The translations under genes were made by a program, and so were the position numbers. Source: Metallyticus violacea (Eukaryota > Arthropoda > Insecta > Mantodea > Metallyticidae). From it: a stretch of DNA of 64,000 bases. Within the stretch, counting starts at the first letter, position 1, and each line of letters begins with the position of its first letter. The notes under the pieces were generated by a model. That model did no database searches. It was not told where the DNA came from and was given only the letters and a program-made list of their open reading frames with translations. Positions 11,585 through 23,656 of this stretch are shown piece after piece. The stretch is taken from NCBI GenBank assembly GCA_030762175.1, contig CM060831.1:74738501-74802500 (forward strand), read 5' to 3'.

Positions 11585-11613
11585 ATATAATAATAATAAT
11601 AATAATAATAATA
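11585..11613. repeat. (AAT)n microsatellite
   Basis: Nine to ten trinucleotide units, ending in AACCTTATT. Simple repeat only. Confidence 0.9.
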
Positions 11614-13665
11614 ACCTTATTTTGAATGGGATCAAATATTTCAATTTGTTCATAAATTTCATAAGAGAGCTTGAAGCTAGCTAGAAAATTCAGAAAAGGA
11701 AAGAAAGTTGTAACTTTGTTATTTCCCCTTAACTAAAAGTCCTTGAGCCTTATTTGTTAAGTACTGAATATAGCCAGGGTACAAAGAGGCCATAAAAGTT
11801 GCTTGGCCTCCAGAAGGAAACCAGCCCACTATAATCAGATTCAAGGCTGAAAAGCCCCGTTAAGACAATGAACAAGGGCTCTAAGAGAGATCTTGCTAAT
11901 GTTATTGAATAGGGAGGTTGCGTGAAAAGCAAAAGGAAAAAAAAAAAAACTCTTAGAGTGAATTATTGGAAATTGTGCCATTAGACCACGTAAGCAGGGG
12001 AGTGTACATAGCAACAGATTCCCAGAAACTGCCGCTACTCCGAGATGATGTCATTTGCGGAGATAGAAGCGGCGCGAAATCGCCGACCAAAGAGGAGAGT
12101 TACCGGTGTTAATTTTAAAAGTTTCAGATAGTTGATACGGTACGCGACGGAAAGACTGGGGTTTTGTTAAAAGAGAGGAGAATTGTTCGGCGGGAGCAGT
12201 TTTTCGTACTGACCTAGTATACAGTAAGGCGAGTTGGTCGGAATTTTCTAAAGCCAACGCTACCACGAGTTTTTGTGAAACCTTCTGCCCGAGCAAACTG
12301 TATGAAGTTTTTCATAGTATTTTCTAAAGCGATTTAAAGTCACGACTGCCGTGTCGTGCAGAAATAAAATGTGTCGCGAGCTTTAAACTGAAGCGCTAAG
12401 ATTTAACACTGCCACTGAGTGGTGAGGTTCATGTATTTAGCAACTCACAAACTGGCAAGGTTTCTCGAGGACGATATACAAGTGTATGCAAATGTATTAA
12501 ATCTCCGGATACATACAGTGAAGTTCTTAATAAACAACAACTATTAGAGTGATGTCACCATACACCCATTTCATTCCTCTTCGTAATCCCTTTTCCCAGC
12601 CCGCGCTCATTCGCGACCAAAATGCCACCATTCCAAAGAGCAAATGCTGACGTTGAGAGTACTGTCTTAACACTGATGCACATGGAACAGGTATAGGCCA
12701 GGAGAAGACAGGATCTGTCGCAAGATTAAACCGAGCACGAAACTTCTTCCGCATCTTCCTTACGAACCAGCTACAGCAATAAGAAAATCTGCAATTCCTC
12801 TCTCACTTCCTGTCTATGAAATTTCATTTGAGTTACCATCAGTCCTATCCGAGTTGTATAAAACCCTGAGATCGAGACAACAGCTAACCGATTTATTCCT
12901 CCACATGATTGATATCCTTATCATCTCACCACATTTAATTAATTAAGAAACCGCTTCAGTATCCATTGCGAACACCTGAGAAAAACTTTTTTAAGGGAAT
13001 TAGAAGTGCATTGAAATACTGGTACCTGTTTATGAACTACGTTAATTGTATGAATATGAGCGGTTTCCTATCCAAAGTGTGCGAAGCAAGAAGTAATTTA
13101 TTTTCTGGTTAGAACGCAATAACTAGTGTAATTATAAATCACATGCAATATGCTCCCATTCATATATCTGTGAATACCGTTCTTCTCATTTTAATGTTTA
13201 TATTTATTATTTAACTGTTCTGCTTTCTAATTGTGTATCATACTTATTCATGTACGGTCTACGAACCATGCTTAAAATATTTGTAAACTGTATGCAGACT
13301 TTTAATAATAAAGGTACACCTATTACCACTACTTAAGCCATGGAAAGCGTCAGTAGGTTTAGTTTGGTGATGCTCCGAATCTTCAAGAATTAGTTTAGCG
13401 AAGGGAATCACCCCCACCTGTTGGGACAAGGGAACACTTGATTCCATTTAAAGCGCAATGGAACGATAGGAGCGCCGGGCAATTTTGAGAGGGTCACTCT
13501 GTTGCAAATATAATAAAACACTCTCTATAGCAGAATAAAAGCATGGGGAGACAGAATATCGTAAAATTTCGAAATTGCAATTGGATTTGCGAGAACACAG
13601 TATTGAAGACAGCGCAGCTGTTTTAGTGAAGCAAGTGCCAATCAAATGATAGAAACTGCATTTAG
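11614..13665. other. Gap with a GC-richer island at 12.0-12.4 kb
   Basis: No coding feature is recognised. The part from about 12000 to 12420 stands out by CpG content (GATAGAAGCGGCGCGAAATC, GTACGCGACGG, GTGTCGCGAGC) and carries an AATAAA at about 12364. It could be an LTR, a 5' UTR or promoter region, but neither end shows a repeat or matching flanks. The rest (11640-11990, 12430-13665) is ordinary AT-rich DNA. Confidence 0.4.
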
Positions 13666-14480
13666 CTTTGTAGGTTTAAATAGATCCATTGATCGTCAGA
13701 TATAGAAACGTGGAATCTGCATTAAATACGAAAGGGTAGGATATTGGAGAGTTTCGCGAGCAAGAGGGGAATAAGGCAAGGGTGCATTTTATCAATAACT
13801 GCTTTCAATGACATAATTGAACAGAAGATGCTGGAGCATGTGGAAGCATTAGTAGTGGGAGATATGCAGGTGCCAGTGCTTTTGTACCGAGGCGTTCCAC
13901 GAAGATTAACGGCCCACAGAAAGGATTAATCACACTTAGGACCTACTGTTACGAGTAGTTAACGGAAGACAAGTAGGGCGGAGATCTGGACATATCCCAG
14001 ACATATCGTGTACTTGAGCATTACCTTTACGGTAAAGAAAGGTGAAAGAAGAATATTCACATGACTAAACATAAAGCAGAGGTGAACGTAGCGTGGGACT
14101 CCCATAACAGCATACCAAATATGCTTATAGATTTACTAGAAACAATCGATGGGGCACTAAAAAGTTCTACGATTACATATAGGGCAGAGATTTTGGGGTG
14201 TGAAAAAGCGGCAGGTGTGCAATTACTTAGCGTACATTTTTTGAAAGCGGTTTTGGGTCTGGATAGAGGTATGGTGAATTGCGGGATTAAGAGGGAATTA
14301 GGGGTCTACGATGATTCCATAGATCGAAAAATAAACTAATGGTTGTAAATTATTCATGGAAACCAAAATTTAATTAAAGCACTTCCCTAACATTTTTAAC
14401 ATTTAAGATTGAAAGGGACATCCAAATTAAGAAAAGTACTGAAAACGATGATGGGTTAAAGATGGAGGAAGGTTAAATAC
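13666..14480 (+). pseudogene. LINE reverse transcriptase fragment
   Basis: A plus-strand frame at 13744-13929 reads SFASKRGIRQGCILS, the block before the RT active site, then about 20 residues on VEALVVGDMQVPVLLYR where the catalytic YADD should follow; the sequence diverges exactly there. Downstream, 14061-14339 reads ITYRAEILGCEKAAG, FLKAVLGLDRG and KRELGVYD, matching the post-RT region (YG.E.WG....V...Q...LK.VLGLDR). The active site is missing or destroyed. It looks like a different LINE family from the element at 6850. Confidence 0.75.
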
Positions 14481-14504
14481 TGCTTGAGGAATATGGATAG
14501 GCAG

Positions 14505-14508
<4 letters not shown>

Positions 14509-14556
<48 letters not shown>

Positions 14557-14567
14557 TGTGTGTGTGT
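14509..14567. repeat. Compound (TA)n(GT)n microsatellite
   Basis: About 46 bp of alternating AT followed by GGTGTGTGTGTGT. The alternating purine-pyrimidine pattern could adopt non-B forms, but nothing else marks it. Confidence 0.9.
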
Positions 14568-16094
14568 AGTTAAAATACATTTCCAATAAGTTTTATTTTA
14601 TTATATGTGACATTTATCAACGTAATTATCGACTTAGGATAGCTAAAAGCAGTAGCACAGATGGTACAACATAACCGCAGTGTTCTTTGTTTCACAAATC
14701 TGGTTTGTCCTTAGTCAGACACTGTCGCTAAGCGCACAGCTCTTAATGGTGTGAGTCGAAAGTGAAGCAAAACAAAAGAAGTTCGCTGACCCTGCGTAAA
14801 ACACTATCAAATGAGGGTGCGAAGTTAGCCAATCCCCTGAGTCGTGCCAACGCTCAATATACTGCTTAAACTGCTGCAACACAATGACTTCAAGCACGCT
14901 TACAAAGGAAATAATATACATTACGTAGCTGAGTGACTGATGAAGGGGAAGATTTGTTAACTACTTGAGATGACGTAATGCTCGGGTATAGCTTCCCTGA
15001 AGTTATCATTGAATTCTACATTGGAAAAAGAAAAATTATGGAGGTTCCTCCGGAGTGTTTTTAGCTATCGTGTTGTAAGAATATTTCGCTCATATCAGTA
15101 TAGACTATTATTTAACATTATTAACGCAAAAGTTTAAACCTAAAATGGACATAATTTAAAAATACATGTCTAAAATGAAATATAAAGAAATATATTGTGA
15201 AAATAACTATAAAACAGCACCCAGAAATTATGATGTGAGAACAGTAAATTTTCAACTTAGTAAAATAGTTAAAGAATATAATAAAACTACATTAATTATT
15301 ATATCCTTGTTTATTATGGATATGATATTAATAATATAAAATAACTAAAAGCTTCTGCAACCTATGAAGGTCCTCAGCTGTGTAAACATGTACGTTAGAA
15401 AGAAAAGTAATACCGAAAAAAATGAAGAACTACTTTTCGAACTTCTTTGTTCCAGAAATGAAAACGAACTGTTTCTAACTTGTCACAGCTTTACTTTACA
15501 GAGGGTTCAATAAATAATTACATCTGGACAAATGTTATCCACTTCATAAAAGTTTAGAATAAAAATAATTTGGAACTGTTAAAAGCAATTTCACTGTGTA
15601 TTCTGTTACATTAAGCATTAGAAAGTCAGTATACTAACATAAATTTTGTACATTTATTGGTTGAAAATGCTTTCCCAAGAAGAAATTAAATATTCTCCCA
15701 TCATAGCAGAATTCCATTTACATGATAAACCTTGTTTCATGATAAGTGTAACCCAGTGGAATCGTTCTTACTGTTAATTAAGCATAGATCTTGAATTTTG
15801 AGAAAAAAGTCTAGATGAGAAATTAAGAAAAGAACATATTTTATAACACTGCAGTAAATTTTACATCAATCCTTCAAAATTTGCTAATTTCTTGTTCTCT
15901 AGTAAATCTGAACACCACATTTAACTACTTGCCAAGCAAAGACTCCCTTTGTTCACAGTACTGTCAAATGCTAGATCAATTAAAAGTTTTCAAACTGAAG
16001 GATTTACAGATATTTAATGTTCAAGTGTTGCTAATGAAAAAAATGATATCTTTGCCTTATTTAACCAGCAATGTAATAATATAACTGTCAAGTG
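14568..16094. other. AT-rich gap, nothing recognised
   Basis: Long AT-rich DNA. Small open frames near 14715-14921 and 15881-16084 have no motifs I recognise. Confidence 0.6.
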
Positions 16095-16340
16095 AACGAT
16101 ATACAGGATGAATCCGAACTGTATTGACACACTTTTACAAGATGTTCAGGGAACTTTTCTGAGGGGTTTGATATAAAGAACCAGTGATCTCCGGTGGCTC
16201 ATTGCCGGGTAATTTTATTGTTTTCGTTTTGTTTAACTCAACTACCTTTGTATCTGCTTACTCGGAATATGATTGTTTTCAAACAAAACACAACAGTTGA
16301 CTGCTGTAAAGCGTGTTTACGTTACGATCAGCCACCAATT
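16095..16340 (+). mobile_element. Possible DNA-transposon terminal fragment
   Basis: The phrase ATACAGGATGAATCCGAACT at about 16102, followed by CACACTTTTACAAGATGTTC, resembles the 'atacagggtg...' termini of insect IS630-type transposons. No matching opposite end or transposase is adjacent; Penelope-like sequence starts soon after. This is a resemblance, not a proven element. Confidence 0.3.
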
Positions 16341-16449
16341 AATCAACTACTCATCAACTTCTGACAATTGCAATATTTATTTTTAATGATAGTTGAGGAA
16401 ACATTACAAAAATGGCATGAAGAAACACAAATTACATTGTATAAAGTAA

Positions 16450-17950
16450 ATGTTCAAAATGTCGACCGCTTTGATCACGAAAAACTTCAAAGCCACGCCC
16501 CATGGACAAGCACACTCATCTCAGGAGATTGGCGTACATCGTCAGCGGCTGCTTTATCCATAAATTTCTTAAAGACATTAGTCATACTAGATTCTTGAAG
16601 CTTTTTAAGTCTAGAGACACCTTCTCCCCAATCAGGGAGTTCTGTTACGTAAGAAATCTTCCAATTCCAACACCATTAATCTGCCGGCTGACAAGGTCTC
16701 TTCCGTCGTCATGGACCGTGCATTTTGCATCCAAGAGGCCATTCGACAGTTGAATGACGATTACTATCTAAGCTTATCTAAAGATATCACCCACGACTTT
16801 AGTACAGAAATATTGTTTCAACTAGAGCTCCATATGAAGGTGTCAAGAAAGCCGACACTTCATTATTAACTCCAATATTTCCACGTACACACTCCCTATA
16901 TCTTTTCCCCAAAATACATAAAGTAGGCTGCCCGGGACGACCTACAGTAGGGAGTTATAGCAGCCCTACTGAGTGAATTTCATCCGTTGTGGATTTTTAT
17001 ATTAAACGTCTAAACCCTCTTATATCAAAGATTCTTTTCATTTTTTACAAAGTCTGTGAATTTGGATAATTATGTGTGACTAGCCACTATAGACGTGTGT
17101 TAGCTGTTTACAAATATTCCTCTTGATAAGAGTCTAGAAGTTCTAGCTATTTTCTAGATTACCAATTCCACTCAGATTCCACGTAACGACTTTATCTGCT
17201 AATTAGCATACTTTATCCTCATACATAATACGTTTTTGCAAATCTTTCCTTCAAATCAAAGGGACAGCTATGGCAACCAGAATAGCTCCGTCCTACGCCA
17301 CTTTCAAAATTGGTATAAGAATTTCTACATTGAGAACCTCCAGTCCCGTTGGTGTGGCGCAGATTCATATACGATATTTTTATTATTTGGACTCGTGGTA
17401 TTACTGCATTTGATTCTTTCTTTAATGGGTCGAATAAAAACTATCCAGTTAAATTCACATCTACGGTTTCCCGAACTCAAGCCATTTTCTTAGATATAGA
17501 AATTCAGTTAGTCAACAAGCAATTTTTTACATCAGTCCACGTTAAACTTACCAATTTACAGCAACACCTACACTTTGATAGTTGCCATTCGTCACGTATT
17601 AAAAAAAAAAAACCACCCCCTTTTCTTTGTCACTTCGTGGACACCAGATTGTAACAACGACCAAACTCTGGATGGATATATTACCCAGTTAACTGGTCAA
17701 TTAGTTGAGCGGGGTTACCTCCTTCTTTGGTACAGCCTAAAATTCAAGCTTCTCACCATGAGTACACTCCTAGGATTTCGAAAACAATGGGTAATAATCG
17801 TTTGAATTTTATATGACATCTTTTCCTGGTATAGAAACCCGAGCATGCCAAAGGGCATGTACTCTTTGCAGCACAATAAATGAAGAGAAGCGGTAATTAA
17901 ATTCGTCTTAAAATGCATGTGAATATATTTCCGCGTAAACATTACTGTAA
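16450..17950 (+). mobile_element. Penelope-like element, reverse transcriptase relic
   Basis: A decayed Penelope-like retroelement. The N-terminal part near 16740 gives IRQLNDDYYLSLSKDITHDF. At 16918-16995 it reads HKVGCPGRPTVGSYSSPTE followed by a stop, the PLE 'PKIHK.G.PGRPIVS....PTE.IS' motif. GTAMATRIAPSYA is recoverable at about 17261-17300. The active-site block at 17349 reads WRRFIYDIFIIWTRG, in which the first Asp of the (Y/F).DD box is Tyr. It continues FTSTVSRTQAIFLDIEIQLV and LQQHLHFDSCHSSRIKK. A run of A at about 17600 shifts the frame; PLE-like sequence resumes to about 17800. Multiple stops and the lost Asp make it inactive. No GIY-YIG part follows here. Confidence 0.85.
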
Positions 17951-18394
17951 TAACATAAGAGGCACATGTGTTGTACTTACTAGATACATAATTAACAAAA
18001 AAGTGTTCCTAAAAACTATGATAATGGATTATCAAAATATTGAAATAAGTTCTAAATCTAACTATTTTGGCTGTACAGTTCAACTTATACGCACAGTGTG
18101 CTTTCTAAATTACAACAGCTGATTAACATTAAAATATATTAATAAATAAAAGATATATAGATATAATTTTAAATTCTACAAAAATTACTATACTAGTTCT
18201 CTTTTACAGCTCAGGAAGTGTTATTACTATAAATATAGTGTGGAAACAATATATCGACAAACTTTGACAGCTTGCATGACACATAAAAATATAACAATAA
18301 TAATACTTTTTATTCTTCCAATACTATATTTTCCTATTTAGCTTTTTCAAAGGACTAAATATGTTATGCATACTTTGGATGTTATGTCTATTCA
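17951..18394. other. AT-rich gap, nothing recognised
   Basis: Strongly AT-rich with no open frame above chance and no repeat I recognise. Confidence 0.6.
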
Positions 18395-18875
18395 ACGTCC
18401 GTGTGTCACTGTAGATCTTGGACTAATCTATGCAGCTATACACCTGGAGTTAAAACGGGAACAGTTTGTGGGTATAATGCAGCGAAATACAACGGGCGAG
18501 TTGCCTTTACCAACAACGACACTCTAATCATTCGATGTTTGCTGTTGTGTGAGATCAAGTCATTTACAAAATTACCTACTCAGGGATGAGGGCTCACACC
18601 GAAAACTGTACGTTGAACAAAATATTCTGTTGTAAGCGGAAAATGTCCTCCCCCCTTCCTAATCTCCTGCTCTGTCTCGTGGGGTCTAACGCATGACATT
18701 ATTTACGAGGCCTCAGTTAAAACAGAAGAGGATCTGGTGGCTATGATAGTTGCAACAGCAGGAACATTAATGAGAATCCTGCAGTCTTTGACAGAGTTAG
18801 AAATCCATGTCACGACGATGATACCTTTCTGTGGAGGTCACTGGTGAAAATTTTGAACCTCTATCATAAAATGAA
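18395..18875 (+). pseudogene. IS630/Tc1-like transposase C-terminal relic
   Basis: At about 18690-18845 the plus strand reads THDIIYEASVKTEEDLVAMI, then VATAGT. This matches the tail of insect IS630-type transposases, where the third catalytic Asp block is followed by '..V(V/I)Y.......EEDL..RI..A...I'. The upstream part (18400-18600) has a 62-residue frame but no clear catalytic block. It is heavily degraded, and the boundaries are estimates. Confidence 0.5.
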
Positions 18876-19982
18876 GATCTTATTTGTATGTAAGTCTTCA
18901 AGGTAATTTGTTTACTTACTAAGTTTCTCCAAAAGCAATTCCTCATAAGAACAGGTGTATTTAAAAGAAAATGTTTGTTTTTGTATAAGCTACCAATGTT
19001 TATCGGATAAGTTTTTTCTATTCAGCAGACAAATGTAATAACTGGAGGCAGTGGACTTTAAATTGACAGCTTCTGTCAGTCTATACTTTCGTGAATACAT
19101 AACAAAGGAAAGCAAGCCTGAAAAATTATAACTTATTTTGCTCCAAACTACAGACCTACCAGACCGATTACAAGGTCACGTTATTAGGTATGAACCAAGA
19201 GAAAAATCTCTAAAATATTGAGGATTTCAAATTATTGCTAAAACCTAAGGCGTGAATCCATAAAATATTATGACCCTTTTATGGACGCTAAATTTCCTTC
19301 CTAACTTCCATAAGACGTCATTAAATTTAGTGATTAGATCCATTGTTATGCATTTCTTAGAGTTTGACAATACAGTGACAACTAAGTGCGTGTTACTCTC
19401 TTCCTTTGTTTACAACGACTATAGACAAAGGAAGTTTGTTATTTTTCACATTTTCTGGGTCAAAATATGCAGGATATTCACTCTTATCCTTTACCGCAAG
19501 ACGACTTTTGAACTGTGTTCATATTATGTTAAATAATTATTTTCTGTGGGACTTTAACTACAGAAAAAAAAATACGTTAATGTTTATCTGCATGAACAGC
19601 TGGTATCATTTGCCAAGATCGCAACGAAGTAAATTCTAGTAGGTAATTTTGTAAAAAAAAGTTTATCTCTAAAACGAAGTTAGAATAAAAATGTTGAAAT
19701 GCTAAAGCTGTTCAAAAATAAATTTTATGGTATTGCTACTTTTATTACCACTGAAAGTGAATGCAGGGGTAAAGGGCAATGTGGAAAGCATTTAGTTATA
19801 GTGTGTTTACATACAAATGCATGCATTTATCTGTACATCAAGAACTTTTATCACTGTTTTGATTAATGCGTTTAAAATTATAAACAATATTTGGAGTTCC
19901 GCAAATTTAATGATTTTTAATTATTCTATAAGGTGACCAAGAAAGTTCTATCTGTTTCACACCAGACATTTTGTAGTCACCC
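18876..19982. other. AT-rich gap, nothing recognised
   Basis: AT-rich, with two overlapping short frames near 19270-19640 of hydrophobic/aromatic residues and no known motif. Confidence 0.55.
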
Positions 19983-19994
19983 TCGCTATCAAGG

Positions 19995-20225
19995 GAACCC
20001 GGCCAGGACCGATGGATTTTTTCGGGCGTAAAAATCCTAAGTATGGCTTCCTTCGGAAGGGAAGTAAAGCCGTGGGTCCCGTGTCGTACATTTGCGGCAC
20101 GAAAAAGAACCTCAAACCTGAAAGAGAGGCCTCTGAGCAAAATTTGTCGGCCGTTTCACGCCCTGAGTTGAATGGGACGCTGATGACCTGAGCTGTTAAA
20201 GAGGGTCCTTAAATAAATCAATCAA
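19995..20225 (+). repeat. SINE1 copy B, 5'-truncated, perfect TSD
   Basis: The copy lacks most of the tRNA head and begins AACCCGGCCAGGACCGATGG, then carries the full body and the AAATAAATCAATCAA tail. It is flanked by an exact 12-bp target-site duplication TCGCTATCAAGG (19983-19994 and 20226-20237). The 5' truncation plus duplication is the signature of LINE-mediated target-primed reverse transcription, and it fixes the 3' end of the family. Confidence 0.95.
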
Positions 20226-20284
20226 TCGCTATCAAGGACTCTTCGACATGATGGGCCACCATGAATTTCATTATGATAGAACCC

Positions 20285-20990
20285 CATAGCTAAGGAGCAA
20301 AATATCTATCCAGTGCAGCATCGAATTGCTGGCCTCCAAAGTGATTATCCAAAGAAAGTAAAGGATGATACGCTGGTGGTGCGACGTTTAGAGAACGTGG
20401 TGGATGCCCAACCAATACGGGTAATGGTTTCTCGAGCCACGTTAACAATATTGGTTTTGAATTATGAAGAAAAATAATCCCTTGCACACTCCTAAGATTT
20501 CAGTTCTTTATGAACACTTTCCAGCTAGTTAGAGTACACACTGGTGTTTTTTGTTTGTTTGATTGACAGTAGTTCTCGATACACAATATCCAACATAGAG
20601 CATAAACTTCTTTTGGTGCAGTGGTGGTTTCGGTTGATTGGGGATAGATTCTTGTACTTACACACGTAATGACTGCTTCCTGGAGTGTCGCAGAGATTTT
20701 ATTTCTAATAGTATGTGAGCAGCTTATCAAGAAAGGGTTCCATCTGCTGACATGACAACAAAACAAATGTCAGCTCATGCAGCTTTTTAGCCATTGTGAA
20801 CGCATGTGAACACCAACAGAGTTTCTGCATAAGAAAGTTCCAACATGAAATTATATTTTCAGATTGGCTCAAAGGAAGTCGCTTTCGGAAGTTCTCGAAT
20901 TCAAATTCCTTGAGGCATACCATCCTCACCTTGGGTTTTTTCATAGATTTCCCCTGATTATTTAGGTGAATACTGGTATGAATAATTTCT
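20285..20990 (-). pseudogene. mariner-like transposase relic (lineage E)
   Basis: Minus-strand reading. At 20487-20293 it gives QGIIFLHNSKPIL, where HDN with the second catalytic Asp is expected (Asp lost), then VGHPPRSLNVAPPAYHPLLS in place of HPPYSPDLAPSDYHLF, then LDNHFGGQQF. Upstream frames (20766-20500 and 21013-20705) give MEPFLDKLLTYY, near the first-Asp block (LVTCDEKW), and fragments of the central domain in shifting frames. It is too broken to define ends. It differs from family A in sequence around the catalytic blocks, so it is a separate lineage. Confidence 0.65.
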
Positions 20991-22386
20991 CTGTTTTTCA
21001 TTCCCTTGTTCATCGTTTCAGAGTTTCAAGTCTAGGTGATATGTGTTGGTGGTGGATGGCGTGTAGTAGTGGAAATTTCTTATTGGAAAACAGGCCCGGT
21101 TTGAGGAACTTCCGGTGTCATAGCAGAATAAGGAATCTGGGAATGTTAGGAATTTCACCTGTTGCTCAAAACCTGTCAACACTTCCTAACGCTTACTTCA
21201 ATCCTTCCTCTTGGAGGTTGAATAGAATGAAGTATTTCAGTATAAATAATAGGAAACAACAGAACGTGTAAAATAAGTAGCAATGCTTTTCTCAATGTTA
21301 AAACTTAGTATGGGAAACAGTATGCCTGCAGAAAGGTACATCCGAAATTCTCGTGAAGTATGCTGGTCAATGTAAGATCAGTGATCAGCAGTATTGTTTC
21401 TCTTCAAATTCCATACTTGTTATCATTTTTGTCTCTAAATTATATTCATACAATATTATAGGGAACATATATAGTTTTAAATTGAAACCCCTACAATCAA
21501 TACCTGACTTTCATTCGGTCATTTCTTCGTTATTTTTCAACCGATAGCATTCTCTGAGTACACTACATTCCTGAAACACAAGATGTCGAGTAATCAAGGG
21601 CAAGCTTTAAAAATACGGATATTTAACCGTCCTGTGGTCGCGTGGATGCCAATAGTCATCTACCGTTATATTTCCATTCCTAACTTTTTTCCATTGTTAT
21701 GAACAATGAAAACTTCTTAGTGGGTTATTTTTATACTTTAGTTAAACGTTCCTTTACTCTTGTGATAAATTGTTGCAAATTTATTGGTGTAAATTTAGTT
21801 TGTGGCTATTTCTCTAGCACATAATTATTCAAATTAATTACAATAACTGAAAGAATAGAAGTGAAAGAAGAAATTAAGGAAGATAGTGAAAGGCTTGGTA
21901 TGAGATTAACATTTTATTAATTTATATACCACTTTCTGACTAGCATCTGTATCGTAGAGAACAGCATTAATTTAATTGCACTCTGCTATTACCCCCTACT
22001 ACTTAGCATACTAAAGAAAACTGAAAGGCCCAGAGGATTCGTGTGTGTGTGTGTGTGTATGGGGAGGGGGGTTTGCTTAAAGGAATAAAGATACTGAGCA
22101 ACATTTAAGATAAAACAATGTTTCATCCCTTTTATTATATAAATCAGTGATTGAACTTCCTGAATCCAAAAACACATGTTGAGGTAAACCTAATACAAAA
22201 TTAAGTTTACTGCAGATAAAACTAATTTACGTACGTTAGTTTATTAAGCATTAAAACAATAAATAAAAACCGATTGTAATTTAACTTTTAGAACCTTCTT
22301 CAAAATATTCCCGTCTGCTACGAAATTGCTTCACAGTGGGAGACTAAAACCTGCTTACCTGAGTTTGCAGCAGGCAAAGTTACATG
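20991..22386. other. Gap with a (GT)9 run
   Basis: No recognised coding sequence. A frame at 20966-21271 (101 codons) overlaps the relic on the other strand and has no motif I know. A (GT)9 repeat lies at 22041-22058. Confidence 0.55.
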
Positions 22387-23656
22387 TACGAGGGTAAAGC
22401 CATAAGTTTCCTGCCTTACCAATATCATCACCTTCACAAAAGCCTTACCCTGGCGTCATACCTTATTAAGTAAATAATTGCAGCTGTAACTTCCGCTCCG
22501 CTGTGTTCAGTTGTTCAGATATAGTAGCACAAAGAAGACAATATAGAAGATTGTGATATGTTCAAAATGGAGTTTCGAGCTGTTAATAAAATTCTTCACA
22601 AAAGAAGAAATTACTCTAAATAAATTAAACAGCGATTGGGCGGTGTATATGGCGAAGGAACCACTCATATTCTACCGTAAAAGAATGGGCCAAACTTTTT
22701 TCGAATGGGTCGAGAAAGCATTGAAGACGTAGAGAGTGCAGGTCGGCCATTGGAGGTGTTCCTGAAAACATCGCTCTTGTGGAGGGAGGAATTATGGAAG
22801 ACCAGCGCCTCAAAAATACAGATATAGCAGCAAGGTTGGGCCTTTATAAAGCAACAGTCCTTCGAATTATTCATGAACATTAGAACATGAATAAGGTTAG
22901 TGCAAGATGGGTGCCTAGACTTCTTTCTTCAGTCCAAAAGCAGCAACGTGTCATCTGTTGTCAGGCATTTTTGGAGCCCTGCCGTGACAACGATAGAGAA
23001 GAAGTAAACTATTGTTACAGGAGATGAAACTAAGGATACCCTATGATCCCTTGTCCAAAAGAGAATCAATGGAGAGATGTAAACCTGCCGAAGCATGGCT
23101 ACTAAAGGCCAAGGTCACTCAATCAAACAAGAAGATCATGGCCACAATCTATTGGGACTGTCAAGGAATACTCCTCATTGACCACAGTGAATGAGGAGTA
23201 CTATGCTGGCCTGCTGCACAGACTTCGTGCTTCCATCAAGGAGAAAGGGCGAGGAAAGCTGAGTGGCGGTGTACGCCTTCTTCACGACAACGCCTGTGCA
23301 CACAGCTCTTGTTGCAAAGGAAGCTGTGAATAAATGTGTGGCTTTAAAAATTTGGACCATCCACCCTACAGCCAGATATAGCTCCCAGTGACTATTTCCT
23401 CTTCTCATAATTCAAGAAGAACTTTCGAGGAAGGAAATTTAAGTGTGACGAAGAAGTGATGGTGGTTCTTTATGCCCATTTTGCATACAAGACTTCTGAC
23501 AATTTCTTTGGGAGGATGTGGGGTTGAAATGTTAATTCAAAGATGTGAGAAGTTTATTGCAGTAAAGGGTAACTATAGTGAAAAGTGAAATATAGTTTTT
23601 GTCTCTATCATACCTAGAAAATGGTTAAGTCGCAAACGTACGGCCTATTCTTACAA
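22387..23656 (+). mobile_element. mariner family A, copy 3, near full length
   Basis: About 1.27 kb with both ends: TACGAGGGTAAAGCCATAAG at 22387 and its degraded partner ending near 23656. Transposase starts at ATGGAGTTTCGAGCTGTTAA (about 22568). N-terminal domain motifs (DWAVYMAKEPLIF-like frame, then GRESIEDVESAGRPLEVF) are followed by ENIALVEGGIMEDQRLK. The middle is frameshifted around 22985-23040; a later frame (23012-23194) reads IPYDPLSKRESMERCKPAEA and KKIMATIYWDCQGIL. A HDN block occurs at about 23281-23292 and the LAPSDYFLFS block at about 23379-23410, both out of frame with the rest. All catalytic blocks are recognisable in DNA but no continuous frame survives. Confidence 0.9.

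Noticed and set aside
19907..20140. A 77-codon minus-strand protein-like frame
   Set aside because: It is antisense to SINE1 copy B; the same peptide wording appears at the other SINE1 copies.
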